Below, piece by piece: positions 26,108 to 35,072 of a stretch of DNA of 64,000 bases. Position 1 is the stretch's first letter; every line of letters starts with the position of its first letter. The position numbers were made by a program, and so were the translations under genes. The stretch comes from an uncultured Candidatus Melainabacteria bacterium (GTDB taxonomy: Bacteria; Cyanobacteriota; Vampirovibrionia; Gastranaerophilales; Gastranaerophilaceae). The notes beneath the pieces were generated by a model that had not been told where the DNA came from, did not search any database, and was given only the letters and a program-made list of their open reading frames with translations. Location: assembly GCA_934692625.1 (NCBI GenBank), contig CAKUUC010000001.1:201997-265996 (forward strand). The letters are read 5' to 3'.

Positions 26108-27184
26108 TTATTCCTGTTCAGGAGCAGGTTCTGAACCTTGTTCATGAATAGATAGAGAAATTCTCTTATCTGCAGGATTGAATTTCACAACGTAAGTGTC
26201 AATTTTGTCACCAACTTTTATGATATTGCCTGTTTCATTTTGCAAATCAACAACTTCATTATGTGGTAACAACGCTTCAACCCCTGGTAACACTTCAATA
26301 AATGCACCAAAATGTTTCAATCTCGTAACAGTTCCTTGAACCTTGTCACCTTCTTTAATCTTTTCAGCGGCTTCAATCCACGGATCAGGTTCAAGATTTT
26401 TCAAACTCAATGAAACTCTTTGTTTGTCATAATCAATTGAAATAACTTCAACGTCAATTTTTTCACCGACTTTCAAAATATCTGTCGGGTGATCAATCCA
26501 ACGCCAAGAAAGTTGAGATAGCGGAAGTAATCCGTCCAAACCGCCAATATCAATAAAAGCACCAAAATCAGTAATTCTAACAACTTCACCTTTAACAACT
26601 TGCCCCGGTTCAATTTGAGAGAAGATATTTTTTCTTGCTTCTTCAACAGTATCTTCATAAACCTTTTTATTAGACAAAATAAAGTTATTTTGTTGAACAT
26701 CAAGTGTCAAAATTTTCAATTCTAATTTTGAACCGACTTCAAGTTCTGATTCTCTTGCTCGTAATTGAGAAGTCGGAATAAAGCCTCTAATACCTGAAAC
26801 ATCAACCAAAACGCCACCTTTAACAACGTTAACGATAGTTCCAAGTATAACTTCATCATTTGCTTTAACTTTTTCAAGTTCTTTCCAAGCATAAGCATTA
26901 TCAACTTTCTTTTTAGACAGTAAAAATTTGCCGTCTTCATCTTCTTCTCTGATAATTAAAAATTCACACTCTTGACCTTTTTTGAAAACATTTTCAGGTT
27001 GTTCGCCTTTGTCAACGGCTTCATAAGTCGGAACAACGGCAATCGCTTTTGCCCCGATATCAACTAAAACGCCTTGTGCATCAAACCCGCAAATAATACC
27101 TTTGACCAAATCTCCTTTTTGAAATTTGTAATCATACTGTTCTAACAGTTTTTCAAAATCTAACTCTTTTGATGTCATATTCAC
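26108..27184 (-). CDS. rpsA: 30S ribosomal protein S1 homologue with four S1 domains
   Basis: A 358-residue RNA-binding protein with four successive S1 motifs, starting near residues 20 (GDLVKGIICGFDAQGVLVDI), 105 (VILGTIVNVVKGGVLVDV), 190 (VVKGEVVRITDFGAFIDI) and 275 (KVQGTVTRLKHFGAFIEV). Four-domain S1 proteins of this length occur in Cyanobacteria and Gram-positives, compared with six domains in E. coli. It acts in mRNA binding on the small subunit. The C-terminus is acidic. It is transcribed alone. Confidence 0.93.
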   Translation of the reverse strand: MNMTSKELDFEKLLEQYDYKFQKGDLVKGIICGFDAQGVLVDIGAKAIAVVPTYEAVDKGEQPENVFKKGQECEFLIIREEDEDGKFLLSKKKVDNAYAWKELEKVKANDEVILGTIVNVVKGGVLVDVSGIRGFIPTSQLRARESELEVGSKLELKILTLDVQQNNFILSNKKVYEDTVEEARKNIFSQIEPGQVVKGEVVRITDFGAFIDIGGLDGLLPLSQLSWRWIDHPTDILKVGEKIDVEVISIDYDKQRVSLSLKNLEPDPWIEAAEKIKEGDKVQGTVTRLKHFGAFIEVLPGVEALLPHNEVVDLQNETGNIIKVGDKIDTYVVKFNPADKRISLSIHEQGSEPAPEQE

Positions 27185-27311
27185 TCCATTATCTATTACT
27201 TAACTGTAACTTGCTATAAGCATAGCAAATTTAGCCAATCTTGTAAAGGTTTTGTAATATATCTTAACTTTACTTAAAGTTATAATTACAAAATCACTTA
27301 TAAAAGTAATA

Positions 27312-27353
27312 AAAAAGTGGACAATATAAAATTTGCATATTGTCACACTTTTT
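27312..27353 (-). terminator. valS terminator
   Basis: On the minus strand AAAAAGTG(T)GACAATAT pairs with ATATTGTCCACTTTTT over 16 bp, with a short AT-rich loop and a T-run. It starts 22 bases after the valS stop. Confidence 0.85.
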
Positions 27354-27374
27354 GTGAATATTATTTACATAAGT

Positions 27375-30020
27375 TTACGCTTTTAACGATTTTATCAATT
27401 CGTTGATTGCAGCCTCTTGAACCAAAATTTCTTCAATTCTGTCTTTAGTTTGTTTAATAATTTCAGGTTTTGCATTTGCAGCAAACTTAGGATTGTTCAT
27501 TCTGCCTTCTAATGATTTTCTTTCATTTTGAAGCTTTCCAAGTTTCTTTTCTTGTCTTGCAATTTCTTCATTGAAATCAATCAAGTTTTCAAGCGGAATT
27601 ACAATCTTAGAAGCGGAAACAACGGCTGTTGCAGACTTTTTAGCTACAGGAACGCTGTCATCTGCATAAGAAATTTTCTCAACCTTTGCCATACGTCTGA
27701 TATAGCTTTCAATCGCTTCAAAAATAGGTTTTTCGTCTTTAGATGCTCTGATTTCGATATCAAAATTCAAAGATAACGGAATGTTGAAGCTTTGTCTTAC
27801 GTTACGCAAAGACTTGATTGTTTCAAACACAAGTTCCATTTCCTTAGCCTCAGCCGGATATGCCAATTTTTCCTCATAAACAGGATATGGAGCAAGCATA
27901 ATTGCTTTGATATCGGTTTCTTTTGGAATTAACTGCCATACACGTTCTGTAATATGTGGCATAATCGGGTGAAGTAATCTCAATGACATATCAAGAACAT
28001 ATCTCAATACTCTTTGAGTATTCAATTTCAAAGCCTCGTCCTGAAGTTGAATTTTTGCAATTTCAACATACCAATCACAATATGAATTCCAGAAGAAATC
28101 ATATAAAATGTGAGCAGTTTCACCGATTCTGTAGTTTTCGATGTTTGAATTAACTTCTTTTGCTACAGTGTTAAGTTTATCTAAAATCCACTTATCAGCA
28201 ATAGTTAAATTATCAAAATCAATATCTTTATTATCAACCCCATCAAGGTTCATTAGTACAAATCTTGAAGCGTTCCAAATTTTATTGGCAAAGTTTCTGC
28301 CGTATTCAAAACGTTCATCACTGATTTTGATATCCTGACCACCGTAAGTACACAAAGAAGTCATTGTAAATCTCAACGCATCGCAACCGTACTTGTCAAT
28401 AATAACAACAGGGTCGATTGTGTTACCCTTTGATTTTGACATTTTTTGACCTTTTTCATCACGAATCAAACCGTGAATATAAACAGTTGAAAAAGGTGCT
28501 TTTCCGGTGAATTCCAAGCCCATTGTAATCATTCTGGCAACCCAGAAGAAAATAATATCAAAACCTGTTACCAAAGTGGTTGTAGGATAGAATTTTTTGA
28601 AATCTTCACTTTCGGTATTTGGCCAGCCCATAGTTGAGAACGGCCACAAACCTGATGAAAACCAAGTATCTAACACATCTGTTTCTTGTTCCCAAACATT
28701 TGGATCAGGATTTTCTTTTGCTACAATCATTTCACCTGTTTGCTTGTTGTGGTAAGCAGGAATTTGGTGCCCCCACCATAATTGACGAGAAATACACCAA
28801 TCACGGATATTTTCCATCCAGCCTAAATAGTTCTTTTCCCAACGTTCAGGAATAAACTTAATTCTGCCGTCTTTAACTGCTTTGATTGCTTCTTCTGCTA
28901 AAGGTTTCATTTTTACAAACCATTGTTCAGAAAGTAACGGTTCGATAGTTGTTCCACAACGTTGGCATTTACCCACGTTATGTTCGTGGTCTTTAACTCT
29001 CAATAAAGAGTGATTATCTTCAAGCATTTTAATAATTTGTTTACGTGCTTCGTATCTGTCTAAACCGTGTAAATTAGATGGAACTTCGCCACACTCTTTC
29101 ATTTTGCCTTCACCGTCAATTACCCAAATTGGCTTAAAGTTATGACGTTTACCAACTTCAAAGTCGTTAGGGTCATGAGCAGGAGTGATTTTAACTGCAC
29201 CCGTACCAAAGTTTTTGTCAACGTATTCGTCTGCTATGATAGGAATTTCACGACCTGTCAACGGAATAACAACTGTTTTTCCTACCAATTCTGAATATTT
29301 TTGGTCAGATGGGTGAACAGCAATCGCTACATCACCGAAAATTGTTTCTGGTCTTGTTGTTGCAACAATAATAGCACCTGATTCACCTTTTAACGGGTAA
29401 GAAATTTCCCACAAATGTCCTTGTTCTGTTTCATATTCGGTTTCAACATCAGAAATTGCAGATTGACAACGAGGACACCAGTTTACAATATATGCACCTT
29501 TGTAAATCAAACCTTTTTCGTATAATTTAACGAAAACTTCTTTAACCGCATCTGAACAACCTTTATCGAAAGTAAATCTTTCTCTTGAACGGTCAAATGA
29601 TGCACCTAAACGTTTGCATTGGTCCAAAATTCTTGATTTGTGAGCATTAGCCCATTCCCAAGTTTTTTCCAAGAATTTGTCACGACCCAAATCGTGTCTT
29701 GATAAGCCTTGTTCACGTAATTTCTTTTCTACAACGTTTTGGGTAGCAATACCGGCATGGTCAGTTCCTGGAACCCATAGAGTTTCGTAACCGCTCATTC
29801 TGTGGTAACGAACCAAAATATCTTGCAAAGTTTCGTCAAGAGCATGCCCCATGTGCAATACACCGGTAACATTTGGCGGTGGGATAACTATTGAATAAGG
29901 TTTTTTAGGACTTTTTGCATCAGCCTTGAAAAATCCGTTATCTTCCCAAAATTTGTAAATATCTTCTTCAGTTTCTTTTGCATTATAAACTGTAGGTAAA
30001 TCTTCTAATTTAATGGTCAT
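27375..30020 (-). CDS. valS: Valyl-tRNA synthetase
   Basis: Class I aminoacyl-tRNA synthetase of 881 residues that charges tRNA-Val and edits threonine. I start it at 30020, where AAGGGG precedes the ATG and the typical IKLEDLPTVYNAKETEEDIY begins; an upstream in-frame start at 30155 would add 45 atypical residues. PPPNVTGVLHMGHALD holds the HIGH motif, the editing domain follows, WWGHQIPAYH is conserved, and GQKMSKSKGNTIDP is the KMSKS loop. The C-terminal coiled-coil arm (EKKLGKLQNERKSLEGRM) is complete. No T-box leader is seen. Confidence 0.98.
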   Translation of the reverse strand: MTIKLEDLPTVYNAKETEEDIYKFWEDNGFFKADAKSPKKPYSIVIPPPNVTGVLHMGHALDETLQDILVRYHRMSGYETLWVPGTDHAGIATQNVVEKKLREQGLSRHDLGRDKFLEKTWEWANAHKSRILDQCKRLGASFDRSRERFTFDKGCSDAVKEVFVKLYEKGLIYKGAYIVNWCPRCQSAISDVETEYETEQGHLWEISYPLKGESGAIIVATTRPETIFGDVAIAVHPSDQKYSELVGKTVVIPLTGREIPIIADEYVDKNFGTGAVKITPAHDPNDFEVGKRHNFKPIWVIDGEGKMKECGEVPSNLHGLDRYEARKQIIKMLEDNHSLLRVKDHEHNVGKCQRCGTTIEPLLSEQWFVKMKPLAEEAIKAVKDGRIKFIPERWEKNYLGWMENIRDWCISRQLWWGHQIPAYHNKQTGEMIVAKENPDPNVWEQETDVLDTWFSSGLWPFSTMGWPNTESEDFKKFYPTTTLVTGFDIIFFWVARMITMGLEFTGKAPFSTVYIHGLIRDEKGQKMSKSKGNTIDPVVIIDKYGCDALRFTMTSLCTYGGQDIKISDERFEYGRNFANKIWNASRFVLMNLDGVDNKDIDFDNLTIADKWILDKLNTVAKEVNSNIENYRIGETAHILYDFFWNSYCDWYVEIAKIQLQDEALKLNTQRVLRYVLDMSLRLLHPIMPHITERVWQLIPKETDIKAIMLAPYPVYEEKLAYPAEAKEMELVFETIKSLRNVRQSFNIPLSLNFDIEIRASKDEKPIFEAIESYIRRMAKVEKISYADDSVPVAKKSATAVVSASKIVIPLENLIDFNEEIARQEKKLGKLQNERKSLEGRMNNPKFAANAKPEIIKQTKDRIEEILVQEAAINELIKSLKA

Positions 30021-30143
30021 ATTCGTCCCCTTCTTTAAATACTTATAAAAATAGGTTATCACAAAAGAACGATATTTTTCACTTATGTAACAAAAAATAA
30101 AACTAATTATATTAACTTTTGTTATATAAAAAGTGTAAAAAAT

Positions 30144-30172
30144 TTGATTTAACAAATGTTTTGAACTACACT
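30144..30172 (+). promoter_or_regulatory. Sigma-70-type promoter of metK
   Basis: TTGATT at 30144 and TACACT at 30167 are separated by exactly 17 bases. This predicts transcription starting near 30179 and a 5' leader of about 68 bases. Confidence 0.6.
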
Positions 30173-30176
30173 GTGC

Positions 30177-30240
30177 TAAAAAAGGAGTGCCGGGTTGGAA
30201 TTAAAAGACTTACCGGCTTAGAAAATAAATTAAGGAGAAA
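30177..30240 (+). promoter_or_regulatory. Structured metK leader with hairpin and possible 8-codon uORF
   Basis: GCCGG (30189-30193) pairs with CCGGC (30213-30217). CTTA in the loop (30209-30212) can pair with TAAG (30231-30234) at the metK SD, which would make a small pseudoknot. An upstream AAGGAG followed 7 bases later by TTG opens an 8-codon frame (30195-30221, MELKDLPA). I cannot match it to a known SAM riboswitch class. Confidence 0.4.
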
Positions 30241-30246
30241 AAAGAA

Positions 30247-31518
30247 ATGACACCAAAAAGATTTTTGTTCACTTCCGAATCTGTTACGGAAGGTCACCCC
30301 GACAAAGTTTGCGATCAGATTTCTGATGCAATTTTAGACGAGTTTTTGACAAAAGACAGACAATCAAGAGTTGCTGCTGAAACTACAGTAACTACAGGTA
30401 TGGCACTTGTTTGCGGCGAAATTACCGCTGATTGTTACGTAGATATTCCTCAAGTGGTTAGAAATACTATCAGAAATATCGGTTATACAGGTTCAAATGC
30501 CGGCGGTTTTGATGCTAACACTTGTGCTGTATTAACAAGTATTGATGAACAATCAACAGATATCGGTAACGGAGTAAACAAAGCGTTTGAATCAAGAGAA
30601 TTTAACGCTGACACATCTGTTACAGAAACTGAAGAAATCGGTGCAGGCGACCAAGGTATTATGTTTGGTTACGCTTGTAACGAAACACCTGAACTTATGC
30701 CGTTACCTATCAGTTTGGCACACAAATTATCATACAGATTAACTCAAATCAGAAAACAAGGTTTGGTTGATTATCTAAGACCTGACGGAAAATCTCAAGT
30801 TACAGTTGAATACGTTGACGGTAAACCTTCAAGAATTCACACAGTGTTACTTTCAACTCAACACAATCCTGAAATTAACGGAATTTCTGATAACAAAAAA
30901 GTTCAAGAAATTATTAGAAATGACTTGAAAAACCTTGTAATTGATGAAGTTTTCGCTCATGAAGATATTAAAATTGATGACGATACAATTATTTTAATCA
31001 ACCCATCAGGAAGATTTGTAATCGGTGGACCTCAAGGCGATTCAGGATTAACTGGAAGAAAAATTATCGTTGATACATACGGCGGCTACTCAAGACACGG
31101 TGGCGGTGCTTTCTCAGGAAAAGATCCTACAAAAGTTGACCGTTCAGCAGCATACGCAGCAAGATATGTTGCTAAAAATATTGTAGCAGCAGGACTTGCT
31201 GAAAAATGCGAAATCGAATTAGCGTATGCTATTGGTGTTGCAGAACCAGTTTCAATCATGGTTGATTCTTTCGGCACTGGTAAAATTTCTGATGATGAAA
31301 TTTCTGAATTGGTTGCTAAAAACTTCGACCTTAGACCGGCTGCAATCATCAAACAATTTGATTTGAGAAACTTACCTGCTAAAAATGGCGGTAAATTCTA
31401 CCAATTATTAGCAGCCTATGGTCACATGGGACGTACAGATATTAATGTTCCTTGGGAAGCAACAGACAAAGCAGACTTATTGAAAAACAGCGTTTGCTCT
31501 TGTGGCTGCGCTTGCTAG
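30247..31518 (+). CDS. metK: S-adenosylmethionine synthase with Cys-rich tail
   Basis: Makes SAM from methionine and ATP. At 423 residues it is at the long end, as in Cyanobacteria. SVTEGHPDKVCDQISDAIL is the substrate and metal site, EIGAGDQGIMFGYACNE is the gating and ATP region, and GGGAFSGKDPTKVDRSAAY is the P-loop-like block. The last residues, CSCGCAC, give four alternating cysteines in seven positions, which is not part of the catalytic fold. AAGGAG lies 9 bases before the ATG, inside a leader that may be regulatory. Confidence 0.97.
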   Translation: MTPKRFLFTSESVTEGHPDKVCDQISDAILDEFLTKDRQSRVAAETTVTTGMALVCGEITADCYVDIPQVVRNTIRNIGYTGSNAGGFDANTCAVLTSIDEQSTDIGNGVNKAFESREFNADTSVTETEEIGAGDQGIMFGYACNETPELMPLPISLAHKLSYRLTQIRKQGLVDYLRPDGKSQVTVEYVDGKPSRIHTVLLSTQHNPEINGISDNKKVQEIIRNDLKNLVIDEVFAHEDIKIDDDTIILINPSGRFVIGGPQGDSGLTGRKIIVDTYGGYSRHGGGAFSGKDPTKVDRSAAYAARYVAKNIVAAGLAEKCEIELAYAIGVAEPVSIMVDSFGTGKISDDEISELVAKNFDLRPAAIIKQFDLRNLPAKNGGKFYQLLAAYGHMGRTDINVPWEATDKADLLKNSVCSCGCAC

Positions 31519-31534
31519 ACTAATCTAAATACTT

Positions 31535-31567
31535 AAAAAGACGTTTGCATATTGCAAGCGTCTTTTT
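31535..31567 (+). terminator. metK terminator
   Basis: AAAAAGACG-T-TTGC and GCAA-G-CGTCTTTTT form a 13-bp stem with one internal T-G mismatch and a 5-base ATATT loop, followed by T-rich sequence. Confidence 0.87.
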
Positions 31568-31636
31568 ATTTGGATAAAAATATTACAAATATTTAATAAT
31601 CAGTTAAATGAAAATCCTCGTGATAAAATTAAAAAT

Positions 31637-33031
31637 ATGAGTAGAAAATCGATAAAATGGATATTGTGTAACCTTATTATAATAGGGAATTTTTTGGGAA
31701 TGCTTGATTCAAGCACGGTAAACCTTGCACTATACCCGATTTCTCAAGGTTTGCATATTACTATCTCACAAGTTCAGTGGGTAATAATTGCTTATATGCT
31801 TGTTTTGACAGTTTTATTGCCATTTTTTGGCAAATTAGGCGATATTTTTCCTAAAAACAAGATTTATGCAGTCGGTTTTTCTGTTTTTGCACTTGGTGCA
31901 TTTCTAAGTTCAACAACAAACTGTTTTTACCTATTAATTTTTTACCGATGTATTGAGGCTATGGGCGCTTCTGTTATGATTGCGAATGGACCAGCGGCAA
32001 TTGCAACATTATTCAAAGGCTCTGAGCGCGGAAAAGCACTCGGAATTAATGCCTGTATCGTTGCTGTTGGCGGTATGAGCGGACCTGCAATAGGCGGTTT
32101 TTTAATACATTTATTTAACTGGCATGCAATATTTTTACCATCAGTTCCAATTGCAATTGCCGGAGCAATAATTTCATACAGAATGTTACCGTCTTATGTC
32201 AAAAAAAAGAAATTCAAATTTGATTATAAAGGTTTTATTTATTTTACAACAGGACTTTTTGCGTTGTTACTTGCGATTTCAGAAGGGCACACTTGGGGGT
32301 GGAAATCATTAAGAATAATTATTTTAGGAATCATTACTCTAATTTTTGGAGCATTGTTTTATTTCCGTGACAAGAAAATCAATTATCCATTAATAAACTT
32401 CAAGATGTTTAAAATCAGAACATTCACCTTTGGAAACATTGCAGTAATGAGTTCTTATATGTGCATGTTTACAAATGGCGTATTGCTACCTATATTTTTG
32501 CAAGAAATCAATCACCTTAACGCTTTTGTTACCGGTTTGTTGATCTTGCCATACTCTATCGCCTCGTCTGCGGTTGCTCCTTTTGCGGGAAGTTACGCTG
32601 GTAAACATGGGAGCCGATTGCTAACAATTCTTGGGCCTTCAATATATATAACGGCATTAATAATTTTTACAACGTTCAACACCACAACTCCAAAATGGGA
32701 AGTTGTTTTAGCCTCAATAATTATGGGAGTCGGTAACGGATGTTTCCAATCTCCATCTAATAACGCAATTATAACGTCCGTAACAAAAGACGAACTAGGT
32801 ATTGCAAGCGGAATTTTGTCATTATCGAGAAATTTAGGAAATATTCTCGGAGTAGCCTTGACTATTACCCTATTTGACAGTTTCAGAAACATCTTTAAAA
32901 ATACTGGAATAGAATACACTAAAGCCTTTTTAGACTCATACCATTTAACAATGGGATTTGGTATTGCTTTTGGTTTAATGTGTTTAATTTGTTCGCTTGT
33001 TGCCTATGCTCCAGAAAAAAATAGCAGATAG
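31637..33031 (+). CDS. MFS efflux transporter (DHA2/EmrB-QacA type)
   Basis: Drug/proton antiporter-like membrane protein of 464 residues with 13-14 hydrophobic helices. GMLDSSTVNLALYPISQ (TM1 motif D1) and FGKLGDIFPKNKIY (motif A, loop 2-3) are present, and the motif C-like GGMSGPAIGGFL lies in TM5. DHA2 proteins often export drugs or lipids. There is no adaptor protein next to it. The ATG has no SD; TAAAAT ends 7 bases before it. Its substrate is unknown. Confidence 0.9.
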   Translation: MSRKSIKWILCNLIIIGNFLGMLDSSTVNLALYPISQGLHITISQVQWVIIAYMLVLTVLLPFFGKLGDIFPKNKIYAVGFSVFALGAFLSSTTNCFYLLIFYRCIEAMGASVMIANGPAAIATLFKGSERGKALGINACIVAVGGMSGPAIGGFLIHLFNWHAIFLPSVPIAIAGAIISYRMLPSYVKKKKFKFDYKGFIYFTTGLFALLLAISEGHTWGWKSLRIIILGIITLIFGALFYFRDKKINYPLINFKMFKIRTFTFGNIAVMSSYMCMFTNGVLLPIFLQEINHLNAFVTGLLILPYSIASSAVAPFAGSYAGKHGSRLLTILGPSIYITALIIFTTFNTTTPKWEVVLASIIMGVGNGCFQSPSNNAIITSVTKDELGIASGILSLSRNLGNILGVALTITLFDSFRNIFKNTGIEYTKAFLDSYHLTMGFGIAFGLMCLICSLVAYAPEKNSR

Positions 33032-33119
33032 CAAAATTTCTTTTTACAGTTTTTTTCTAAATGAACTTAAAAAATGATAATATAATATTGAAATATAAAA
33101 TATTCTGTTTTATGATATA

Positions 33120-33136
33120 AGTGTAAAAATTACACT
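33120..33136 (+). promoter_or_regulatory. Small inverted repeat at the typA promoter
   Basis: AGTGTAA and TTACACT are a perfect 7-bp inverted repeat around AAA, 28 bases before the typA ATG and just after a TATGATATAA stretch. It could be an operator or a short 5' hairpin. Confidence 0.35.
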
Positions 33137-33163
33137 AAACAAATTACGATTGGTAGGGAATGT

Positions 33164-34960
33164 ATGACTTGTAACGAAAATATAAGAAATATTGCGATTA
33201 TCGCACACGTTGACCACGGTAAAACAACACTCGTTGACTGTTTGTTAAAACAAGCAGGTGTTTTTCGTGAGAACCAACACGTTGAAGAACGTGTACTTGA
33301 TAGTAACGATTTGGAAAGAGAAAGAGGTATTACAATTCTTTCTAAAAACATTTCAATCGACTATAAAGGCACTAAAATTAACGTAGTTGACACCCCTGGA
33401 CACGCAGATTTTGGTGGTGAAGTTGAACGTGTATTGGGTATGGTTGACGGAGCATTACTTATTGTTGATGCTGCCGAAGGTCCTATGCCGCAAACTCGTT
33501 TTGTATTATCAAAAGCTTTGGAATTGGGTTTGAAAATTATCGTTGTTATCAACAAAATTGATAAACCTGCAGCCGAACCTTTAACTGCATTAGACAAAGT
33601 TTTTGATTTATTCACTGAATTAACGGACAGAGAAGATTTAATCGACTTTCCGTTCATTTTTGCAAGCAGCCTGAACGGTTTTGCAATCAATGAACTTGAA
33701 GACGAAAGAAAAGATATGGTACCGCTTTTAGACAGTATCATCAAAAATATCCAACCGCCAGAAGGCGATGAAGATGAACCGTTCCAATTCAGAGCAACAA
33801 CTCTTGACTATAACGAATATGTAGGAAGAATTGTTATCGGCAGAATTGCACACGGTAAAGTTCACTCACAAGACCAAGTTTGTGTTATCCACGCTGACGG
33901 AAGCCAAGAACGTGGTAAAATTGTTAAATTGTTCGGATTTAAGGATTTGGGCAGAGTTGAAATACAAGAAGCCTCAGCAGGTGATATCGTTGGTATCTCA
34001 GGTTTTGCTGATATTCAAATCGGTGAAACAATTTGTGACCCGACAAATCCTAAAGCTTTGCCTTTGATTTCAGTTGATGAACCTACTTTGCAAATGAATT
34101 TCTCAGTAAATGATAGTCCGTTTGCTGGTACGGAAGGTAAATTCGTAACATCAAGACAAATCAGAAAACGTCTGTATGATGAACTTGAAAAGAACGTAAG
34201 TTTGAGAGTTGAAGATACAGAGTCTACTGACAGATTTAGAGTTTCAGGCAGAGGCGAATTGCATTTGAGTATTCTTATTGAAACAATGCGTCGTGAAGGG
34301 TATGAATTTGCAGTTTCAAAACCTGAAGTTATCTATAAAAAGATTAACGGTGAACTTTGCGAACCTTACGAAAATCTTATCATTGATGTTCCGGAAGAAT
34401 ACGCAGGCTCTGCAATCGAAAGATTAGCAGGCAGAAAAGCAGAAATGAAGGATATGCAAACTTCTAAAAACAGAACTGTTTTGACCTTCCATATTCCAGC
34501 AAGAGGTCTTATCGGATTTAGAAGTGATTTCATCAGAATGACAAGAGGTGAAGGCATAATGTATCATACTTTCTTGCACTATAGACCTTATGCCGGTGAT
34601 ATACCTCGTCAAAGAAGCGGGTCAATTATCGCTCACGAACAAGGTGAAGCAATACCTTACGCATTGGCTCAATACGAAGACAGAGGTGTATTCTTCGTTA
34701 CTCCGAAGACTAAAGTTTATAGAGGTATGATTATCGGTGAATGCAACAGACCACAAGATATCGTTGTAAACATCTGTAAGACTAAAAAATTAACCAATAT
34801 GAGAAGTTCAACAGCAGATGTAATGGTTACATTGCAAGCACCGAAAATTCTTTCACTTGAAGAAGCTCTTGAGTATATCGGTGACGAAGAACTTGTTGAA
34901 ATTACTCCTGAAAATATCAGACTTAGAAAAGCAGATTTGACAAGAAAAATCTACAACTAA
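33164..34960 (+). CDS. typA: GTP-binding translational regulator TypA/BipA
   Basis: Ribosome-associated translational GTPase of 598 residues, important in stress and cold. The G domain shows AHVDHGKTTLVD (G1), RERGITI (switch I), VDTPGHADFGGEVE (G3) and VVINKIDKPAA (G4). An EF-Tu-like barrel, EF-G-like domains and the TypA-specific C-terminal domain (GIMYHTFLHYRPYAGDI) follow. Length is standard. AGGGA precedes the ATG. Transcribed alone and closed by the terminator at 35020. Confidence 0.98.
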   Translation: MTCNENIRNIAIIAHVDHGKTTLVDCLLKQAGVFRENQHVEERVLDSNDLERERGITILSKNISIDYKGTKINVVDTPGHADFGGEVERVLGMVDGALLIVDAAEGPMPQTRFVLSKALELGLKIIVVINKIDKPAAEPLTALDKVFDLFTELTDREDLIDFPFIFASSLNGFAINELEDERKDMVPLLDSIIKNIQPPEGDEDEPFQFRATTLDYNEYVGRIVIGRIAHGKVHSQDQVCVIHADGSQERGKIVKLFGFKDLGRVEIQEASAGDIVGISGFADIQIGETICDPTNPKALPLISVDEPTLQMNFSVNDSPFAGTEGKFVTSRQIRKRLYDELEKNVSLRVEDTESTDRFRVSGRGELHLSILIETMRREGYEFAVSKPEVIYKKINGELCEPYENLIIDVPEEYAGSAIERLAGRKAEMKDMQTSKNRTVLTFHIPARGLIGFRSDFIRMTRGEGIMYHTFLHYRPYAGDIPRQRSGSIIAHEQGEAIPYALAQYEDRGVFFVTPKTKVYRGMIIGECNRPQDIVVNICKTKKLTNMRSSTADVMVTLQAPKILSLEEALEYIGDEELVEITPENIRLRKADLTRKIYN

Positions 34961-35019
34961 GTTCAAGGGTTGTTATAATTTAAAACCTCAAATAAAACAA
35001 CAAAATAAAATGACATATA

Positions 35020-35049
35020 AAAAGACCTGCCTTTTAAAGCAGGTCTTTT
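35020..35049. terminator. Bidirectional rho-independent terminator
   Basis: AAAAGACCTGC and GCAGGTCTTTT form an 11-bp stem with an 8-base loop between the convergent typA and adhesin genes. Confidence 0.9.
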
Positions 35050-35072
35050 AGTTTGATTATTTGGCTTTCACT

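Noticed and set aside
30021..30155. 45-residue N-terminal extension of ValS
   Set aside because: Residues are Ile/Phe/Tyr-rich and atypical, without SD at that start; the canonical start and SD lie at 30020.
30021..30180. T-box leader for valS
   Set aside because: No AGGGTGG-type T-box sequence, specifier loop or antiterminator is present upstream of valS.
30140..30185. SAM-II riboswitch (GATTTAAC and GCTAAAAAAGG strings resemble it)
   Set aside because: The P1 helix is AT-only and the first string is the -35 region of a well-spaced promoter; the second is at the predicted start of transcription.
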